Shown one piece after another: positions 30,103 through 39,395 of a stretch of DNA of 64,000 nucleotides. The first letter of the stretch is position 1; every line of letters begins with the position of its first letter. The notes beneath the pieces are model-generated. The model saw nothing but the letters and a program-made list of their open reading frames with translations. It was not told the DNA's origin and searched no databases. The stretch is from assembly GCF_003015185.1 (NCBI RefSeq), contig NZ_CP027860.1, positions 5,549,001-5,613,000 on the forward strand, written 5' to 3'. The position numbers and the translations under genes are program-made. This DNA comes from Ahniella affigens. GTDB lineage: Bacteria > Pseudomonadota > Gammaproteobacteria > Xanthomonadales > Ahniellaceae.

Positions 30103-32520
30103 GTGGTGATCAAGACAGGGATTTTCGGCAAGCAGGCCCTTCCACGACTGGCTTCATGGTTCGCCATACTGTTCGCCATGACGGCCGCTGCCAGCGCGCC
30201 AGACCCCATCGAAGGCAAATGGCTGGGCCAGGTAGGCACTGCAAAGGAACGGATCGAGGTCGGGTTGGAGTTCCGGCAGACCGCAACGGGCGCTCTGGAG
30301 GTGCGTCTGACGCAGCCGATTTCGAACTACTTCGATGAGCACGTCGACGGCGACGTGCGCCGTTCGGGCGACGCGGTCAGTGTCGATGCGTTGGCGCTGA
30401 ATCTGAAGCTCGAAGGCGAACAGTTGCGCGGGACGTATCCTGGGCCGAATAGTCAGGCCGAGTTCAAGCGTGCGCGCGCGTTGCCGACGGCATCGGCGCC
30501 GCCCAAGTTGCCGACTGGCCCGGCACCACGTTGGCAGACTCGGCTCGGCGGACAAGTGTATGCGTCACCGGTGGTGGCCGATGGCATTGCGTACGTTGGC
30601 ACGACCGGCGGTGTGCTGAATGCTGTCCGTATCGCGGATGGCGCATTCGAATGGGCGGTGCCAATGGGAAGTGCGATGTTTGGCGATGTGCTGATCGATG
30701 GCGCTGCCATCTATGTTGTCGCTGACAACGGCTTTCTATTCAAGCTCAGTCGCCGCGATGGCAAGGAGCTCTGGCGCTATCCACTCGGTGATGCGGACGC
30801 TGGGCGTGTGTTGCCGCATCCACAAGTCTTCGACTGGGACTGGCAGGCACCGAAACCGCTATTGGCCGATGGCACGATCTACGTTGGCGCCGGCGATGGT
30901 GGCTTTCACGCGATCGATGCGAGCTCGGGTCAACGACGGTGGCGCTTTGAAACCGCGGGTCGTATCCGCAACGGCGCCGCCGTGGACGGCGACCGCGTGA
31001 TCTTTGGCAGCACGGATCATCACGTGTACGCGTTGCGCCGAGACAATGGCCAGGAAGTCTGGCGCTTCGATTCCGGTGCCGCCATCGATGCCACGCCCGT
31101 GCTTAGCGACGGCACGCTATTGATCGGCAATCGCGGCGGCGGCTTGTATGCGTTGAATGCGGCCACGGGCACGCTGAATTGGCGATTGTACTTCTGGGGC
31201 TCCTGGGTTGAATCGACGCCCGTCGTCGCCGATGGCATCGTCTATGTTGGTTCCTCCGATCTCCGCCGCGTCAGTGCGATCAATTTGAAGGACGGCGTCG
31301 TGTTGTGGCGCAGCGATGTGTATGGTTGGACCTGGGGCACACCGTTGCTGACGGACCAGCATGTGTATGCCGCCAGTGCGGGGGGCACACCCTATTTCGT
31401 CAAGCATGTGGCAGCGTTGAGCAAGCTCGACCGCAAGACGGGCCGCTTGCTGCAACGCTGGCCCATGCCCGATACCGGCGGCCACCAATGGGGCATTGCC
31501 GGGTCGCCGGTGCTATCCGGGAACACGCTGGTGGTCGCGAGCATCGAAGGGTCGCTGTATGGCTTTCCCAATGAGGACGGTGAGGCCACGGACGTTCCCA
31601 CGAGCAAATCGGGTGTCGCCGTCGCAACGGGCATCACGCTGATTCCCGGCGCCTTTGCGCAGGGCCGCCAACCGGATGGCAACACGGTGGTCTTCGAAGC
31701 ACCCGATGGCCTGATCGTGCTCGATACCGGACGCCACGTCGAACACACGCGGCAGATCATCGATTTTGCCGAAGCCTTGAAGCAGCCGGTCGCAGTGATT
31801 TTGAACAGTCATTGGCATCTGGACCACATCAGCGGCAACCCAAGACTGCGTCAACAGTACCCAACACTCCGCGCGTACGCGAGCCCGGCCATCGAAGGTG
31901 CGATGGCTGGCTTTCTCGCGCGCTCACGTCTGGACGGCTTGGCGTTTCTGAAGCAGCCGGGCGATCCGATCCAACAAGCTGAGGTTCGTGCCGACATTGC
32001 GAGCATCGAAAGCGGCCCGGCGTTGTATCCGGATGTGCGGATTGCCGAAGCTGGAACGCGCCGCTTTGCAGGCTTGGAGTTGCAGGTCGGCGTGGCTAAG
32101 CATGCGGCGACTGAGGCGGATCTGTGGTTCTATGAGCCGAATACGCGCGTACTGGCTGCGGGCGATCTCGTGACCTTGCCCGCACCGTTCTTCGACACGG
32201 CTTGTCCAGCATCCTGGCAAAAGCACTTGGCCGAATTAGACGCAGTGGATTTCGCAACACTGGTGCCGGGACATGGCCCCGTGATGAGTCACGCCGACTT
32301 CAAACAGTATCGGCACGCGTTCGATCAACTACTTGCGTGCGCGGATCGCGACGACGCAGCGTCTTCGTGTATCCAGCACTGGCAGCAGGACGCTGCGCGC
32401 TGGTTGACCCGTGAATCCGACCGAAAGCTCGCTGCTGGATTGCTTGGGTACTATTTCAGCAGCCATCTGCGCGGGAACGACGACAAGCTGGCCGCGCTCT
32501 GCGCCGATTCAACCAAATAG
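30103..32520 (+). CDS. Exported PQQ-like beta-propeller fused to metallo-beta-lactamase fold
   Basis: An 805-residue exported protein in four parts: a signal peptide (LASWFAILFAMTAAASA), a roughly 95-residue beta-rich N-terminal domain (IEGKWLGQVG), a quinoprotein-like propeller (about residues 140-490; repeated DGTIYVGAGDGGFHAID and DGIVYVGSSD blades), and a metallo-beta-lactamase domain (about 520-750) with the zinc motif NSHWHLDHISGN, then LAAGDLV and VPGHGP. PQQ cofactor binding is not shown by motif. I use the GTG at 30103, after GGGAGAC, so that the signal peptide is N-terminal; frames further upstream are unconserved. The lactamase-like part could be a hydrolase of esters or lactones. 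The substrate is unknown. Confidence 0.8.
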   Translation: MVIKTGIFGKQALPRLASWFAILFAMTAAASAPDPIEGKWLGQVGTAKERIEVGLEFRQTATGALEVRLTQPISNYFDEHVDGDVRRSGDAVSVDALALNLKLEGEQLRGTYPGPNSQAEFKRARALPTASAPPKLPTGPAPRWQTRLGGQVYASPVVADGIAYVGTTGGVLNAVRIADGAFEWAVPMGSAMFGDVLIDGAAIYVVADNGFLFKLSRRDGKELWRYPLGDADAGRVLPHPQVFDWDWQAPKPLLADGTIYVGAGDGGFHAIDASSGQRRWRFETAGRIRNGAAVDGDRVIFGSTDHHVYALRRDNGQEVWRFDSGAAIDATPVLSDGTLLIGNRGGGLYALNAATGTLNWRLYFWGSWVESTPVVADGIVYVGSSDLRRVSAINLKDGVVLWRSDVYGWTWGTPLLTDQHVYAASAGGTPYFVKHVAALSKLDRKTGRLLQRWPMPDTGGHQWGIAGSPVLSGNTLVVASIEGSLYGFPNEDGEATDVPTSKSGVAVATGITLIPGAFAQGRQPDGNTVVFEAPDGLIVLDTGRHVEHTRQIIDFAEALKQPVAVILNSHWHLDHISGNPRLRQQYPTLRAYASPAIEGAMAGFLARSRLDGLAFLKQPGDPIQQAEVRADIASIESGPALYPDVRIAEAGTRRFAGLELQVGVAKHAATEADLWFYEPNTRVLAAGDLVTLPAPFFDTACPASWQKHLAELDAVDFATLVPGHGPVMSHADFKQYRHAFDQLLACADRDDAASSCIQHWQQDAARWLTRESDRKLAAGLLGYYFSSHLRGNDDKLAALCADSTK

Positions 32521-32621
32521 GCGCCGCGGGCCCTGCACAAGACATGCCGATACGGATGCGAAGGAGGCGTGGCAACGGCAATGCGAACCACGCGTCCGTT
32601 CCAGAATCGGCAAGCCATTCG

Positions 32622-33905
32622 TTACGCGCCAGCTACCCGCAACACGGCGTATGACCGCTTGCCCTTGCGGAGCAGCACATAACGGCCGAACAGCAAGTGC
32701 GCCGTGCCGAGCTGCAGTTGGGCGTCGGTGACCTTCTGGTTGTTCAAAGACAAGCCGCCTGCTTCCAAGTCGCGGCGGGCTTGGCCTTTCGATGGCGCGA
32801 GGCCGCTCTTGACGAAGGCGTCGAGGAGGTTGAGGCCAGGCTCGGCAAAGGTATTGGCTTCGACGTCGACGGTTGGTACTTCGCCGACCACTTCTTCAAA
32901 TACGCGCTCGCTGATGCCATCAAGCCCACCGCCGAACATGATGTCGCTGGCGCGCACGGCGTCGTCACGGGCCGATTCGCCGTGCACGAGCGCCGTGACT
33001 TCGCGGGCCAGGGCGCGGTGTGCGTCGCGTGCGCCGGGGTTCGCGGCGTGGCTCGCTTCCAGCGCTTCGATCTCGGCGCGTGGCAGCAAGGTGAACTTGC
33101 GCAGGTAGGTGGACACCATGCTGTCTTCGGTATTGATGAAGAACTGGTAGAACTTGTACGGGCTCGTGCGCTTCGGGTCGAGCCACACGGCGCCGGATTC
33201 GGTCTTGCCGAATTTCGTGCCATCGGCCTTGGTGATCAGCGGGAAGGTCAGGCCAAAGCAGCTGGCCTTCAGCTTTTTCCGAATCAGGTCGGTGCCGCCA
33301 ACGATGTTGCCCCACTGATCCGACCCACCAATCTGCAACTCGCAGTTCAGCTCCTTGCGCAGGTGGTAAAAGTCGAAGGCCTGCAGCAACATGTAGCTGA
33401 ATTCGGTGTACGAGAGCCCGGATTCGCTTTCCATCCGCGAACGCACGCTGTCTTTGGCCACCATCATGTTGACCGAGAAGTGCTTGCCGATTTCGCGCAG
33501 GAATTCGATGTACGGGACGTTGACGGTCCAGGTCGCGTTGTCGACCAGGCGCGCGGGATTGGTCTTCGCGTCAAAGTCGAGCAGCTTCGAGAGCTGCTCT
33601 TTGATGCACGCCACATTGTGCGCGAGCGTTTCGGCACTGAGCAGGTTCCGCTCGGCCGATTTGCCGCTCGGGTCGCCAATCATCCCGGTCGCGCCGCCGG
33701 CCAGCGGCAATGGGTGATGCCCGGCCGCCTGGAAGCGCCGCATCATCAGCTGGCCCATCAGGTGGCCGACGTGCAGGCTGTCGGCCGTCGGATCAAAGCC
33801 GCAATAGAGCGTGATCGGACCTTCGGCCAGCCGCTTTTGCAGGCCATCGAGGTCGGTGCAGTCGGCGATCAGGTCGCGCCATTTCAGATCTTCAATCAGG
33901 TCCAT
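32622..33905 (-). CDS. tyrS: Tyrosyl-tRNA synthetase
   Basis: A 427-residue class I synthetase. The HIGH-type motif is ADSLHVGHLMG near residue 43, the tyrosine-binding region is YMLLQAFDFYHL, the KMSKS-type motif is GTKFGKTESG near residue 230, and an S4 RNA-binding domain (APSKGQARRDLEAGGLSLNN) occupies the last 70 residues. Length and the KFGKT form match the bacterial TyrS1 class. The ATG at 33905 gives the conserved start MDLIEDLKWRDL. The gap of 170 bases upstream (33906-34075) holds no visible gene. Confidence 0.96.
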   Translation of the reverse strand: MDLIEDLKWRDLIADCTDLDGLQKRLAEGPITLYCGFDPTADSLHVGHLMGQLMMRRFQAAGHHPLPLAGGATGMIGDPSGKSAERNLLSAETLAHNVACIKEQLSKLLDFDAKTNPARLVDNATWTVNVPYIEFLREIGKHFSVNMMVAKDSVRSRMESESGLSYTEFSYMLLQAFDFYHLRKELNCELQIGGSDQWGNIVGGTDLIRKKLKASCFGLTFPLITKADGTKFGKTESGAVWLDPKRTSPYKFYQFFINTEDSMVSTYLRKFTLLPRAEIEALEASHAANPGARDAHRALAREVTALVHGESARDDAVRASDIMFGGGLDGISERVFEEVVGEVPTVDVEANTFAEPGLNLLDAFVKSGLAPSKGQARRDLEAGGLSLNNQKVTDAQLQLGTAHLLFGRYVLLRKGKRSYAVLRVAGA

Positions 33906-34075
33906 ATCAGTCAGCAGGCTTGAGACAAGAGCCTGATCGTATCAGTCCGGCAGATGCCAGACATCATGTTGCCTGATGACGAAACGGCGGATCGCTCCCG
34001 TCCAAATCTGTTGCTTCGTGGCCCGGTATCGCCGTCCTAGCGGCCAGATCACCAGGCGGCGCGTCGTCCGAACGC

Positions 34076-35140
34076 TCAGGCCAGCTGCCAGACCAGCTCG
34101 TGCTGCGCATCGAGCACATCCCGACCGGTAAACGACCCGGCCGGGCGATCTTTGAAGCGCTCTCGGAGCAGGACTGAAATCTGCCGGACTTTGTCAGCAT
34201 TGGCGGCTTTGCCCGGGCCGAAGACCCGCTCGCCGACATCCGAGCAAAACCGATGCAATTCAAAGAAATAGCGCTCCTGGCCAGTGGTCAGGAACGACAA
34301 TAGCGTTGGCCCGGCCTCGGCGCTTTCAATGACGCGACCGGCCCGCATCTCGCGCTCGCCGGCCAGGCGGGCGCCGCTGTCTGAGAGCTCAACAAAACTC
34401 TCGCCGACGTTGGCGGTGTCCAGGTCCGACGCAATAAGCGCCAGCCGAATCGCGCGATCCAGGCTCGGTTCGTGGCGCCAGGCAGGGTTGATCCGCTCGA
34501 TTTCCCGCGCCAGATGCGGCGCCAGGGGGCCGGTCGTCGTGACGACTTCGGCCGTGTTGAACGTGCTCCGGTCGACGGGGGTGGGGCGGGCGTCGAAGGT
34601 TGAGCCGGCAATCATGATTTCCAGCGCAACGTAGAGCTCATGGTCGCGCTGCCGGTCAAACCCGCACCGATCCAGAATCCGCTCGGTTTCGGCAATGCTG
34701 GCGGCCTCGTTGCTGCCCACCGGGTGGCCAGAATCGACCAGTTCCCGTTGCCGGAGGTCGTGGCAGGTCGCAAACAGCGTCAACGCAACCCAATCCAGGC
34801 CGCCCAGGGCCCGAATGCCAAGCTCGCGCATGACCCGTTCGATCCGCCGATCCAGGATCTCCAGAGCGTGCTCTTCGTTATGGTAGTGGTGATAGTCGCG
34901 CCCAAAGCGCCCGTGGCGGATCGCCAGCCGGGCCAGACTCAAGCAGAGCGCCGATTCCGCCCGATCCCAGGCATCGGCTACCAATGCGCCGAAATGCTCG
35001 GCCAACAGGCCGCGCCGGCGTTGAAACAGCGCCAAAATGTCCGATCGCCGCGCCGCAATTTCCGCCCGAGCCCGCGCAGGATCGTCCAACGCCAATTCCA
35101 CGGCGTCAGGCGGAAAACTGTGCTGCAGGCCTTCGATCAC
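34076..35140 (-). CDS. HD-domain phosphohydrolase-like protein
   Basis: A 354-residue cytosolic protein. Residues about 80-180 contain YHHYHNEEHALEIL and TLFATCHDLRQRE, the H...HD arrangement of the HD superfamily of metal-dependent phosphohydrolases, and a later Asp (LIASDLDTANVG) could be the final metal ligand. The remaining parts are helical without a known motif. HD proteins act on nucleotides, cyclic dinucleotides or similar; the substrate cannot be told. The downstream side faces tyrS in the same direction with 170 bases between them, so a shared operon is doubtful. Confidence 0.65.
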   Translation of the reverse strand: MIEGLQHSFPPDAVELALDDPARARAEIAARRSDILALFQRRRGLLAEHFGALVADAWDRAESALCLSLARLAIRHGRFGRDYHHYHNEEHALEILDRRIERVMRELGIRALGGLDWVALTLFATCHDLRQRELVDSGHPVGSNEAASIAETERILDRCGFDRQRDHELYVALEIMIAGSTFDARPTPVDRSTFNTAEVVTTTGPLAPHLAREIERINPAWRHEPSLDRAIRLALIASDLDTANVGESFVELSDSGARLAGEREMRAGRVIESAEAGPTLLSFLTTGQERYFFELHRFCSDVGERVFGPGKAANADKVRQISVLLRERFKDRPAGSFTGRDVLDAQHELVWQLA

Positions 35141-35248
35141 TGGACCGTACTCTCGGGCAGCCCGGGTTGGGCTGCCCTGAGTATAGACAACGGCGGGCGG
35201 GGTGGCGACTTTTGGGCGTTGCCCGCTGCTAAAGGTGCCCCGACGGCA

Positions 35249-36424
35249 TCAGCGCATGGTCAACTCTAAGAATCGCGTCGCGACAGCTTTGGGATCCAGA
35301 TCGGCTCGCGCGAATTCGATCTTCGTTGCGTTCTGTACGTCCAGCAATACGTCTCCGAACGCCTGGTCATTATTGTCGTTGAGGAACTGGACTCTTGCCT
35401 CTTCGACCTTCTTATAGGCGGCGATTGCGAAGGCCTTCTGCCGTTGCAAATCAACCCAGCGCGTTTCGCGAGCAAGCCAAGTCCCAATGTTCGCAGCGTA
35501 TTCACTCATATGCAGCCATGCCCAAGCGTTCTTGTTATTCATGGCTGCGTTGATATTGCCATTCACCCAGTGGTGAAACGTGCTGTCCACGACGACGCGA
35601 CCTTCAGTGGGCGCAGTGAATGCGGACACTACAGGATAGATTTCGGCATGCGTCTCTTTGCCTCGTGTTAGCCCAGTGCGTGCGGCATAGGCAACAACCT
35701 GATATCGGGCACCACTCGGAAAATCCTCATTGGATCGTGCGCTGTCATCCATCTCAGTCATCGTAGGAACGCGACACGCGCCTTCATGCCTGTGGTCTGG
35801 CAAGTATCCGATACGCTTAAGATCTGGATGCAGACCAATCGGATGAACTCCGGCGCCCCATTGTTGCCCAGGCATGTACCAGTCTTGCGAAAAATAGACC
35901 CGTTTTGGCGTATCGTCATAATCCGGCTTGATGTCCAAATGCGGAAGCAGTGGTGGGCAACTAGAATCCACTCGGTGGCTATCAGTATCGGGCGGACGGT
36001 CTTCGACACTGAAGTTGTCTGGCCGCCAGTAACGCATGCGCCGTACGCGTGGGATCTTTCCGCAAAGATCGGCACCCAATGTATCGTGATCGCCTGTTGC
36101 AAATACCCCCACGCCCCTTTGCATAAGCGCGAAGATGCTGCTGATGACATCGCTTTCCAATGGCGTTGAGGGGAGGTTCTCGTCGCCGCAACCAAACAAC
36201 CAAATCTGGTTTGGTTCGTTGTGACTGAGGTAATTTCGAAGCTCTGTTGACTTGTGCTCGTGTGTCAAAAGCAGCCGGTCAATTTGAAACTCCAGCGTAC
36301 CCCCCAGGGTCTTGATCTGCCGCTTTTCCAAGTCGTCGAGAATCAAACCGAGTCCCATTGACTCTTTGGGGTCACTGCTTGCTGTCAGTGGTGCTTCAAT
36401 TGCCGCAAGAATTTTGATGATCAT
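35249..36424 (-). CDS. Hypothetical protein, possible ThuA/GATase1-like fold
   Basis: A 391-residue protein without signal peptide. The first third reads like a Rossmann-type amidotransferase-like fold: IWLFGCGDE, then a helix, then GVGVFATGDHDTLGADLCG, followed by PRVRRMRYW. Later conserved-looking pieces are GIHPIGLHP-type and YLPDHRHEGACRVP, and GRVVVDSTFHHWVNGNI. I do not recognise a named function, and the ThuA resemblance is by eye. The start is ATG 36424 with AGTAGGTG upstream; a longer frame adds 25 residues inside the upstream gene. Base composition is visibly less GC-rich than in the flanking genes, and its only partner is the small gene 8 bases upstream, so the two were probably acquired together. 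Confidence 0.6.
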   Translation of the reverse strand: MIIKILAAIEAPLTASSDPKESMGLGLILDDLEKRQIKTLGGTLEFQIDRLLLTHEHKSTELRNYLSHNEPNQIWLFGCGDENLPSTPLESDVISSIFALMQRGVGVFATGDHDTLGADLCGKIPRVRRMRYWRPDNFSVEDRPPDTDSHRVDSSCPPLLPHLDIKPDYDDTPKRVYFSQDWYMPGQQWGAGVHPIGLHPDLKRIGYLPDHRHEGACRVPTMTEMDDSARSNEDFPSGARYQVVAYAARTGLTRGKETHAEIYPVVSAFTAPTEGRVVVDSTFHHWVNGNINAAMNNKNAWAWLHMSEYAANIGTWLARETRWVDLQRQKAFAIAAYKKVEEARVQFLNDNNDQAFGDVLLDVQNATKIEFARADLDPKAVATRFLELTMR

Positions 36425-36432
36425 GTGAGCAC

Positions 36433-36810
36433 CTACTTGCCTGTCCAAGTGCCGCCGCTGTCTTCGGAGCCCCGCTTCATGGTCATGATTCCAACCCAAT
36501 TGACCACCTTCGTGAGGTCATCGATCGCATACCCTTCCTTGTCCACAGGGCAAGCCGAAAAGGTGTAAGCGAGCGCACCGTCGGTGGCGGTGCCCTCGAC
36601 CTGAAACTCTGTGTTGTGAACTGCCTGGAACTTCAGTGGATTGGTAGCGATATTCTTCGCCTGGATCTCAACATCCACAAGATCCGTTCCGACTGCATAG
36701 ATGATCTTGATCAAGTCATGTACTTCCAGGACGGCCTTTCCCATCTTCTTGCCTGGTTGCGGATAAATCGCGTGCGAACTACAAACTTTGATATTGAATT
36801 CCGTCGACAT
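36433..36810 (-). CDS. Small hypothetical protein, partner of 35249-36424
   Basis: A 125-residue protein preceded by a good ribosome binding site (GAGGGCG). It is beta-rich (FNIKVCSSHAIY; LVDVEIQAKNI; FQVEGTATDGALAYTFSACPV) with a Gly/Ser-rich C-terminus, and carries no signal peptide or membrane segment. I do not recognise its family. Its stop is 8 bases before the start of the larger downstream gene, so both are likely co-translated and may form a complex. Its base composition also looks lower in GC than the surrounding genes. Confidence 0.6.
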   Translation of the reverse strand: MSTEFNIKVCSSHAIYPQPGKKMGKAVLEVHDLIKIIYAVGTDLVDVEIQAKNIATNPLKFQAVHNTEFQVEGTATDGALAYTFSACPVDKEGYAIDDLTKVVNWVGIMTMKRGSEDSGGTWTGK

Positions 36811-37267
36811 AAGACGCCCTCACAAGTTGGATTGATAACGACCACGGTGAACGCGAAAAGGGTGGTCAAGCGAAAACGTTCAGCGGTCGTCAGAACGACG
36901 CTCGGTGCAGACGGTGCCGATGAACATGTGCTTGAAGTATTCCTGCCATTCATGCCCCCCAAATCGGACCGCCCAACCATAGACTCGGCCGCAGTTTGCC
37001 GCAAGACATTCGGTGGACGCCGGTGTCAGGGCAGCAGGATGCAGCTGGTTGCCGACCGGCAAAGCGAGACAATCAGGAGGCTTCGCGTGTCAGACAATCA
37101 GTGTCGTGAGGCGGGTGGATATCTCAGCCTCGAACGTTCGGGCGATGCCCGACATCGAGCCGGCAACTGCTACCGTACACCACGCATTTCAGTGCGCGCC
37201 TTCGCGGTGCCTTACAGGACTTGCATCAGATCATGGTGATTGTTGGACGTGGCGAACTTCCGTACAT
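36811..37267. other. Intergenic region, no gene supported
   Basis: About 457 bases separate the hypothetical pair from the small membrane-protein gene. The frames here (60-127 codons) are short, overlap on both strands and have no motif. The stretch presumably contains the promoter of the 36810 gene. I found no repeat or hairpin of note. Confidence 0.4.
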
Positions 37268-37699
37268 TCACTGTCGCGGCGGCGTCTGCTGCCCGGGCCG
37301 AAATGCCATTACGCCAGCGACTACCAATGCGCCCCATTGCACAAAAGTCATGATGCCGGACAGGACATTCAGTGCCGTCATCGGCATGCCGGCTAGTCCA
37401 CCGCCGCCATGTTGGAGCAGAAAGACGAGCGTGCGGCTGAGAATTCCGGATATCAGCAGAATCGCAATCAGCGTAAACAGCGCGCGGTGGTGCGCCATGC
37501 GGTAGAACACGTAGCTGGCGCCCAGCGCGGCCAAACTGCCCAGAATGCCGAAGATGGCCCAAATGGAGCCCAGGAGCCCGTCGAGGCCCAGGCCACCGAA
37601 GTCACCCGCACATGCCGCCGGGGCGAGTGCGAATAGGCACAAGCCAAAGAGCGGTCGGGTGCCACGGATCAACGCGTGCGTGTTGGCGGCCATCGACAT
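37268..37699 (-). CDS. Small membrane protein with signal peptide
   Basis: A 143-residue protein. An N-terminal signal or first membrane segment (LFGLCLFALAPAACAGD) is followed by three hydrophobic segments at about 40-65, 72-92 and 105-130, and a short charged tail. I do not recognise a family. It lies 9 bases downstream of the kptA stop on the same strand, so it may share that transcript, though no functional link is evident. Confidence 0.65.
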   Translation of the reverse strand: MSMAANTHALIRGTRPLFGLCLFALAPAACAGDFGGLGLDGLLGSIWAIFGILGSLAALGASYVFYRMAHHRALFTLIAILLISGILSRTLVFLLQHGGGGLAGMPMTALNVLSGIMTFVQWGALVVAGVMAFRPGQQTPPRQ

Positions 37700-37708
37700 C
37701 GTCGGTCC

Positions 37709-38263
37709 TCAGGGTTGGTGCGCGTTCAAGCTGAGCGCGTCGTTGGGAACATGATCGGTCAGCCAAACGCCATTGGCTGATTGATAGAACACATGGCCAC
37801 CTCGGAACAGTGTTCCGGCGGCCACCTGCAAAATCATTGGTTTGCCGTGACGGCTGCCGATTTGCGTGGCGGTGCCAACCTCTGCTGACAGATGAACATG
37901 CTGCCGGCTCTGCGACTTCAGGCCCTCGCGCAGAATGCTCGCAACGCTTGTGTCGGCCGTGCCATGGTAGAGGTACTCAGGCGGTTCGACCGGCGTGAGT
38001 CCGAGATCGACCGTGACCGAGTGGCCCTGGTTCGCGCGGATGCGGGTGCCGTCGGCGCTGAAACTGAAGCGCTGCTTGTTGTTTTCGGCGACGATCCATT
38101 CGAGACCGGCGCGGTCGATGGCCTTGCCGTGACGATCCAGCGCAGCGAGCAGATCGTCGACGCTGACATAGCCTTCCTGGTCGAGCGTGATGCCGATATG
38201 CCCAGGCTCATGGCGCAGCACGAGGCTCAAGAGGCGACCGACTTCTTTGAGATGTTTGGACAT
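37709..38263 (-). CDS. kptA: RNA 2'-phosphotransferase, Tpt1/KptA family
   Basis: A 184-residue enzyme that in yeast removes the splice-junction 2'-phosphate from tRNA with NAD+, giving ADP-ribose 1''-2'' cyclic phosphate. The N-terminal winged-helix half (LSLVLRHEPGHIGITLDQEGYVSVDDLL) holds the catalytic Arg-His. The C-terminal ADP-ribosyltransferase-like half has YLYHGTADTSVASILREGL and VHLSAEVGTATQIGSRHGKP, the NAD-binding motifs. Bacteria lack the yeast tRNA splicing route, so the physiological substrate is open (2'-phosphorylated or ADP-ribosylated RNA ends are suggested for bacterial members). All core residues seem intact. Confidence 0.93.
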   Translation of the reverse strand: MSKHLKEVGRLLSLVLRHEPGHIGITLDQEGYVSVDDLLAALDRHGKAIDRAGLEWIVAENNKQRFSFSADGTRIRANQGHSVTVDLGLTPVEPPEYLYHGTADTSVASILREGLKSQSRQHVHLSAEVGTATQIGSRHGKPMILQVAAGTLFRGGHVFYQSANGVWLTDHVPNDALSLNAHQP

Positions 38264-38426
38264 GTCGGCAGTGTACCGCCTTGTCCGGACGGTTGGATGG
38301 CGCGTCCGCGCGGATCACGGTGCAGACGAATTCAACACGCCAAGCGGGGCGCGCTTGCGGCAGAATCAGCGTTCAACTTGTTCCCATGCGCCATGGGCGC
38401 GTGGTCGACCCCTTCAGGAGTGCCGC

Positions 38427-39395
38427 ATGCAATACCGTCGAATGGGCCAGACTGGCCTCAAGCTGTCCGCCCTGTCCTTTGGTACCTGGGCCACCTTTGG
38501 TGTTTCGGTGCCGCGTGGCACGGCCCGCGATCTGATTGCGGCGTCTTACGACCACGGCATCAACTTCTTTGATGCGGCCGAGACCTACGCGAACGGCGAG
38601 GCCGAACGCATGCTCGGTGACGTGCTGATCGACCTTCGGTTGCCACGCGATGCCCTGGTCATTTCGAGCAAGGTGTTTTTTGGCGCGGTGACTGACCCGC
38701 GTCCGACCCAGCATGGTCTCAGTCGTAAACATATTCGGGACGCCTGCGACCAGGCGTTGCAGCGCCTGAAGCTTGACTATATCGATCTGTATTTCTGCCA
38801 TCGCCCAGACCTGGATGTGCCGATCAGCGAGATCGTCACGAGCATGAATCTCTTGATTCAGCAGGGCAAGATTCTGTACTGGGGTACCAGTGAATGGCCG
38901 GCGACGCTGATTCGGGAGGCGGCCGAGTTTGCATTGGCGCATGGGCTGGAAGGGCCGAAGGTGGAGCAGCCGCAATACAGTCTGCTCGCGCGGGAAAAGG
39001 TGGAGCAGGAGTTTTCGGAGCTCTATCCGCAATATGGCATCGGCACGACAGTTTGGTCGCCGTTGGCGTCCGGTCTGCTGACGGGCAAATACAACGATGG
39101 CATTCCGGCCGATTCGCGGCTGGCGCACGAGCAGTATCAATGGCTGCAAAAGCCCGTGTTGCAGAACAAGGCCAAGCGGATTGCGGCGGTGAAGGGGCTT
39201 TCGGACGAAGCGGCAAAGCTTGGGGCCACGGCGGCGCAACTCGCACTGGCCTGGTGTCTCGGGAATCCGAATGTCAGCACGGTAATTCTCGGCGCCACGC
39301 GGATCGGCCAGCTTGAGGAAAACCTGAAGGCGCTGGCGCTGCTTGAAAAGGTGGACGCTGGCACGCGTGCACGCATTGAGGCTTTGTTTGCATGA
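38427..39395 (+). CDS. Aldo/keto reductase, Kv-beta-like
   Basis: A 322-residue NADPH-dependent reductase with a TIM-barrel fold. The catalytic tetrad is visible: Asp and Tyr in FFDAAETYANG, Lys in VISSKVFFG and His in YIDLYFCHRPD. The opening YRRMGQTGLKLSALSFGTW and the block WSPLASGLLTGKYNDGIP place it with the voltage-gated potassium channel beta-subunit-like AKR6/AKR12 group. Substrates of bacterial members are small aldehydes and ketones. I use ATG 38427, behind CAGGAG; the longer frame has no conserved residues. Its stop overlaps the next start by ATGA. Confidence 0.88.
   Translation: MQYRRMGQTGLKLSALSFGTWATFGVSVPRGTARDLIAASYDHGINFFDAAETYANGEAERMLGDVLIDLRLPRDALVISSKVFFGAVTDPRPTQHGLSRKHIRDACDQALQRLKLDYIDLYFCHRPDLDVPISEIVTSMNLLIQQGKILYWGTSEWPATLIREAAEFALAHGLEGPKVEQPQYSLLAREKVEQEFSELYPQYGIGTTVWSPLASGLLTGKYNDGIPADSRLAHEQYQWLQKPVLQNKAKRIAAVKGLSDEAAKLGATAAQLALAWCLGNPNVSTVILGATRIGQLEENLKALALLEKVDAGTRARIEALFA

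Noticed and set aside
35155-35177. GGGCAGCCC/GGGCTGCCC hairpin as terminator of the 35249-36810 unit
   Set aside because: The stem is perfect, but on the minus strand no T run follows and it lies 70-90 bases after the stop; its role is unclear.
36880-37062. 60-codon frame upstream of the hypothetical pair
   Set aside because: No motif, no ribosome binding site, and overlapping frames on the other strand; looks like chance.
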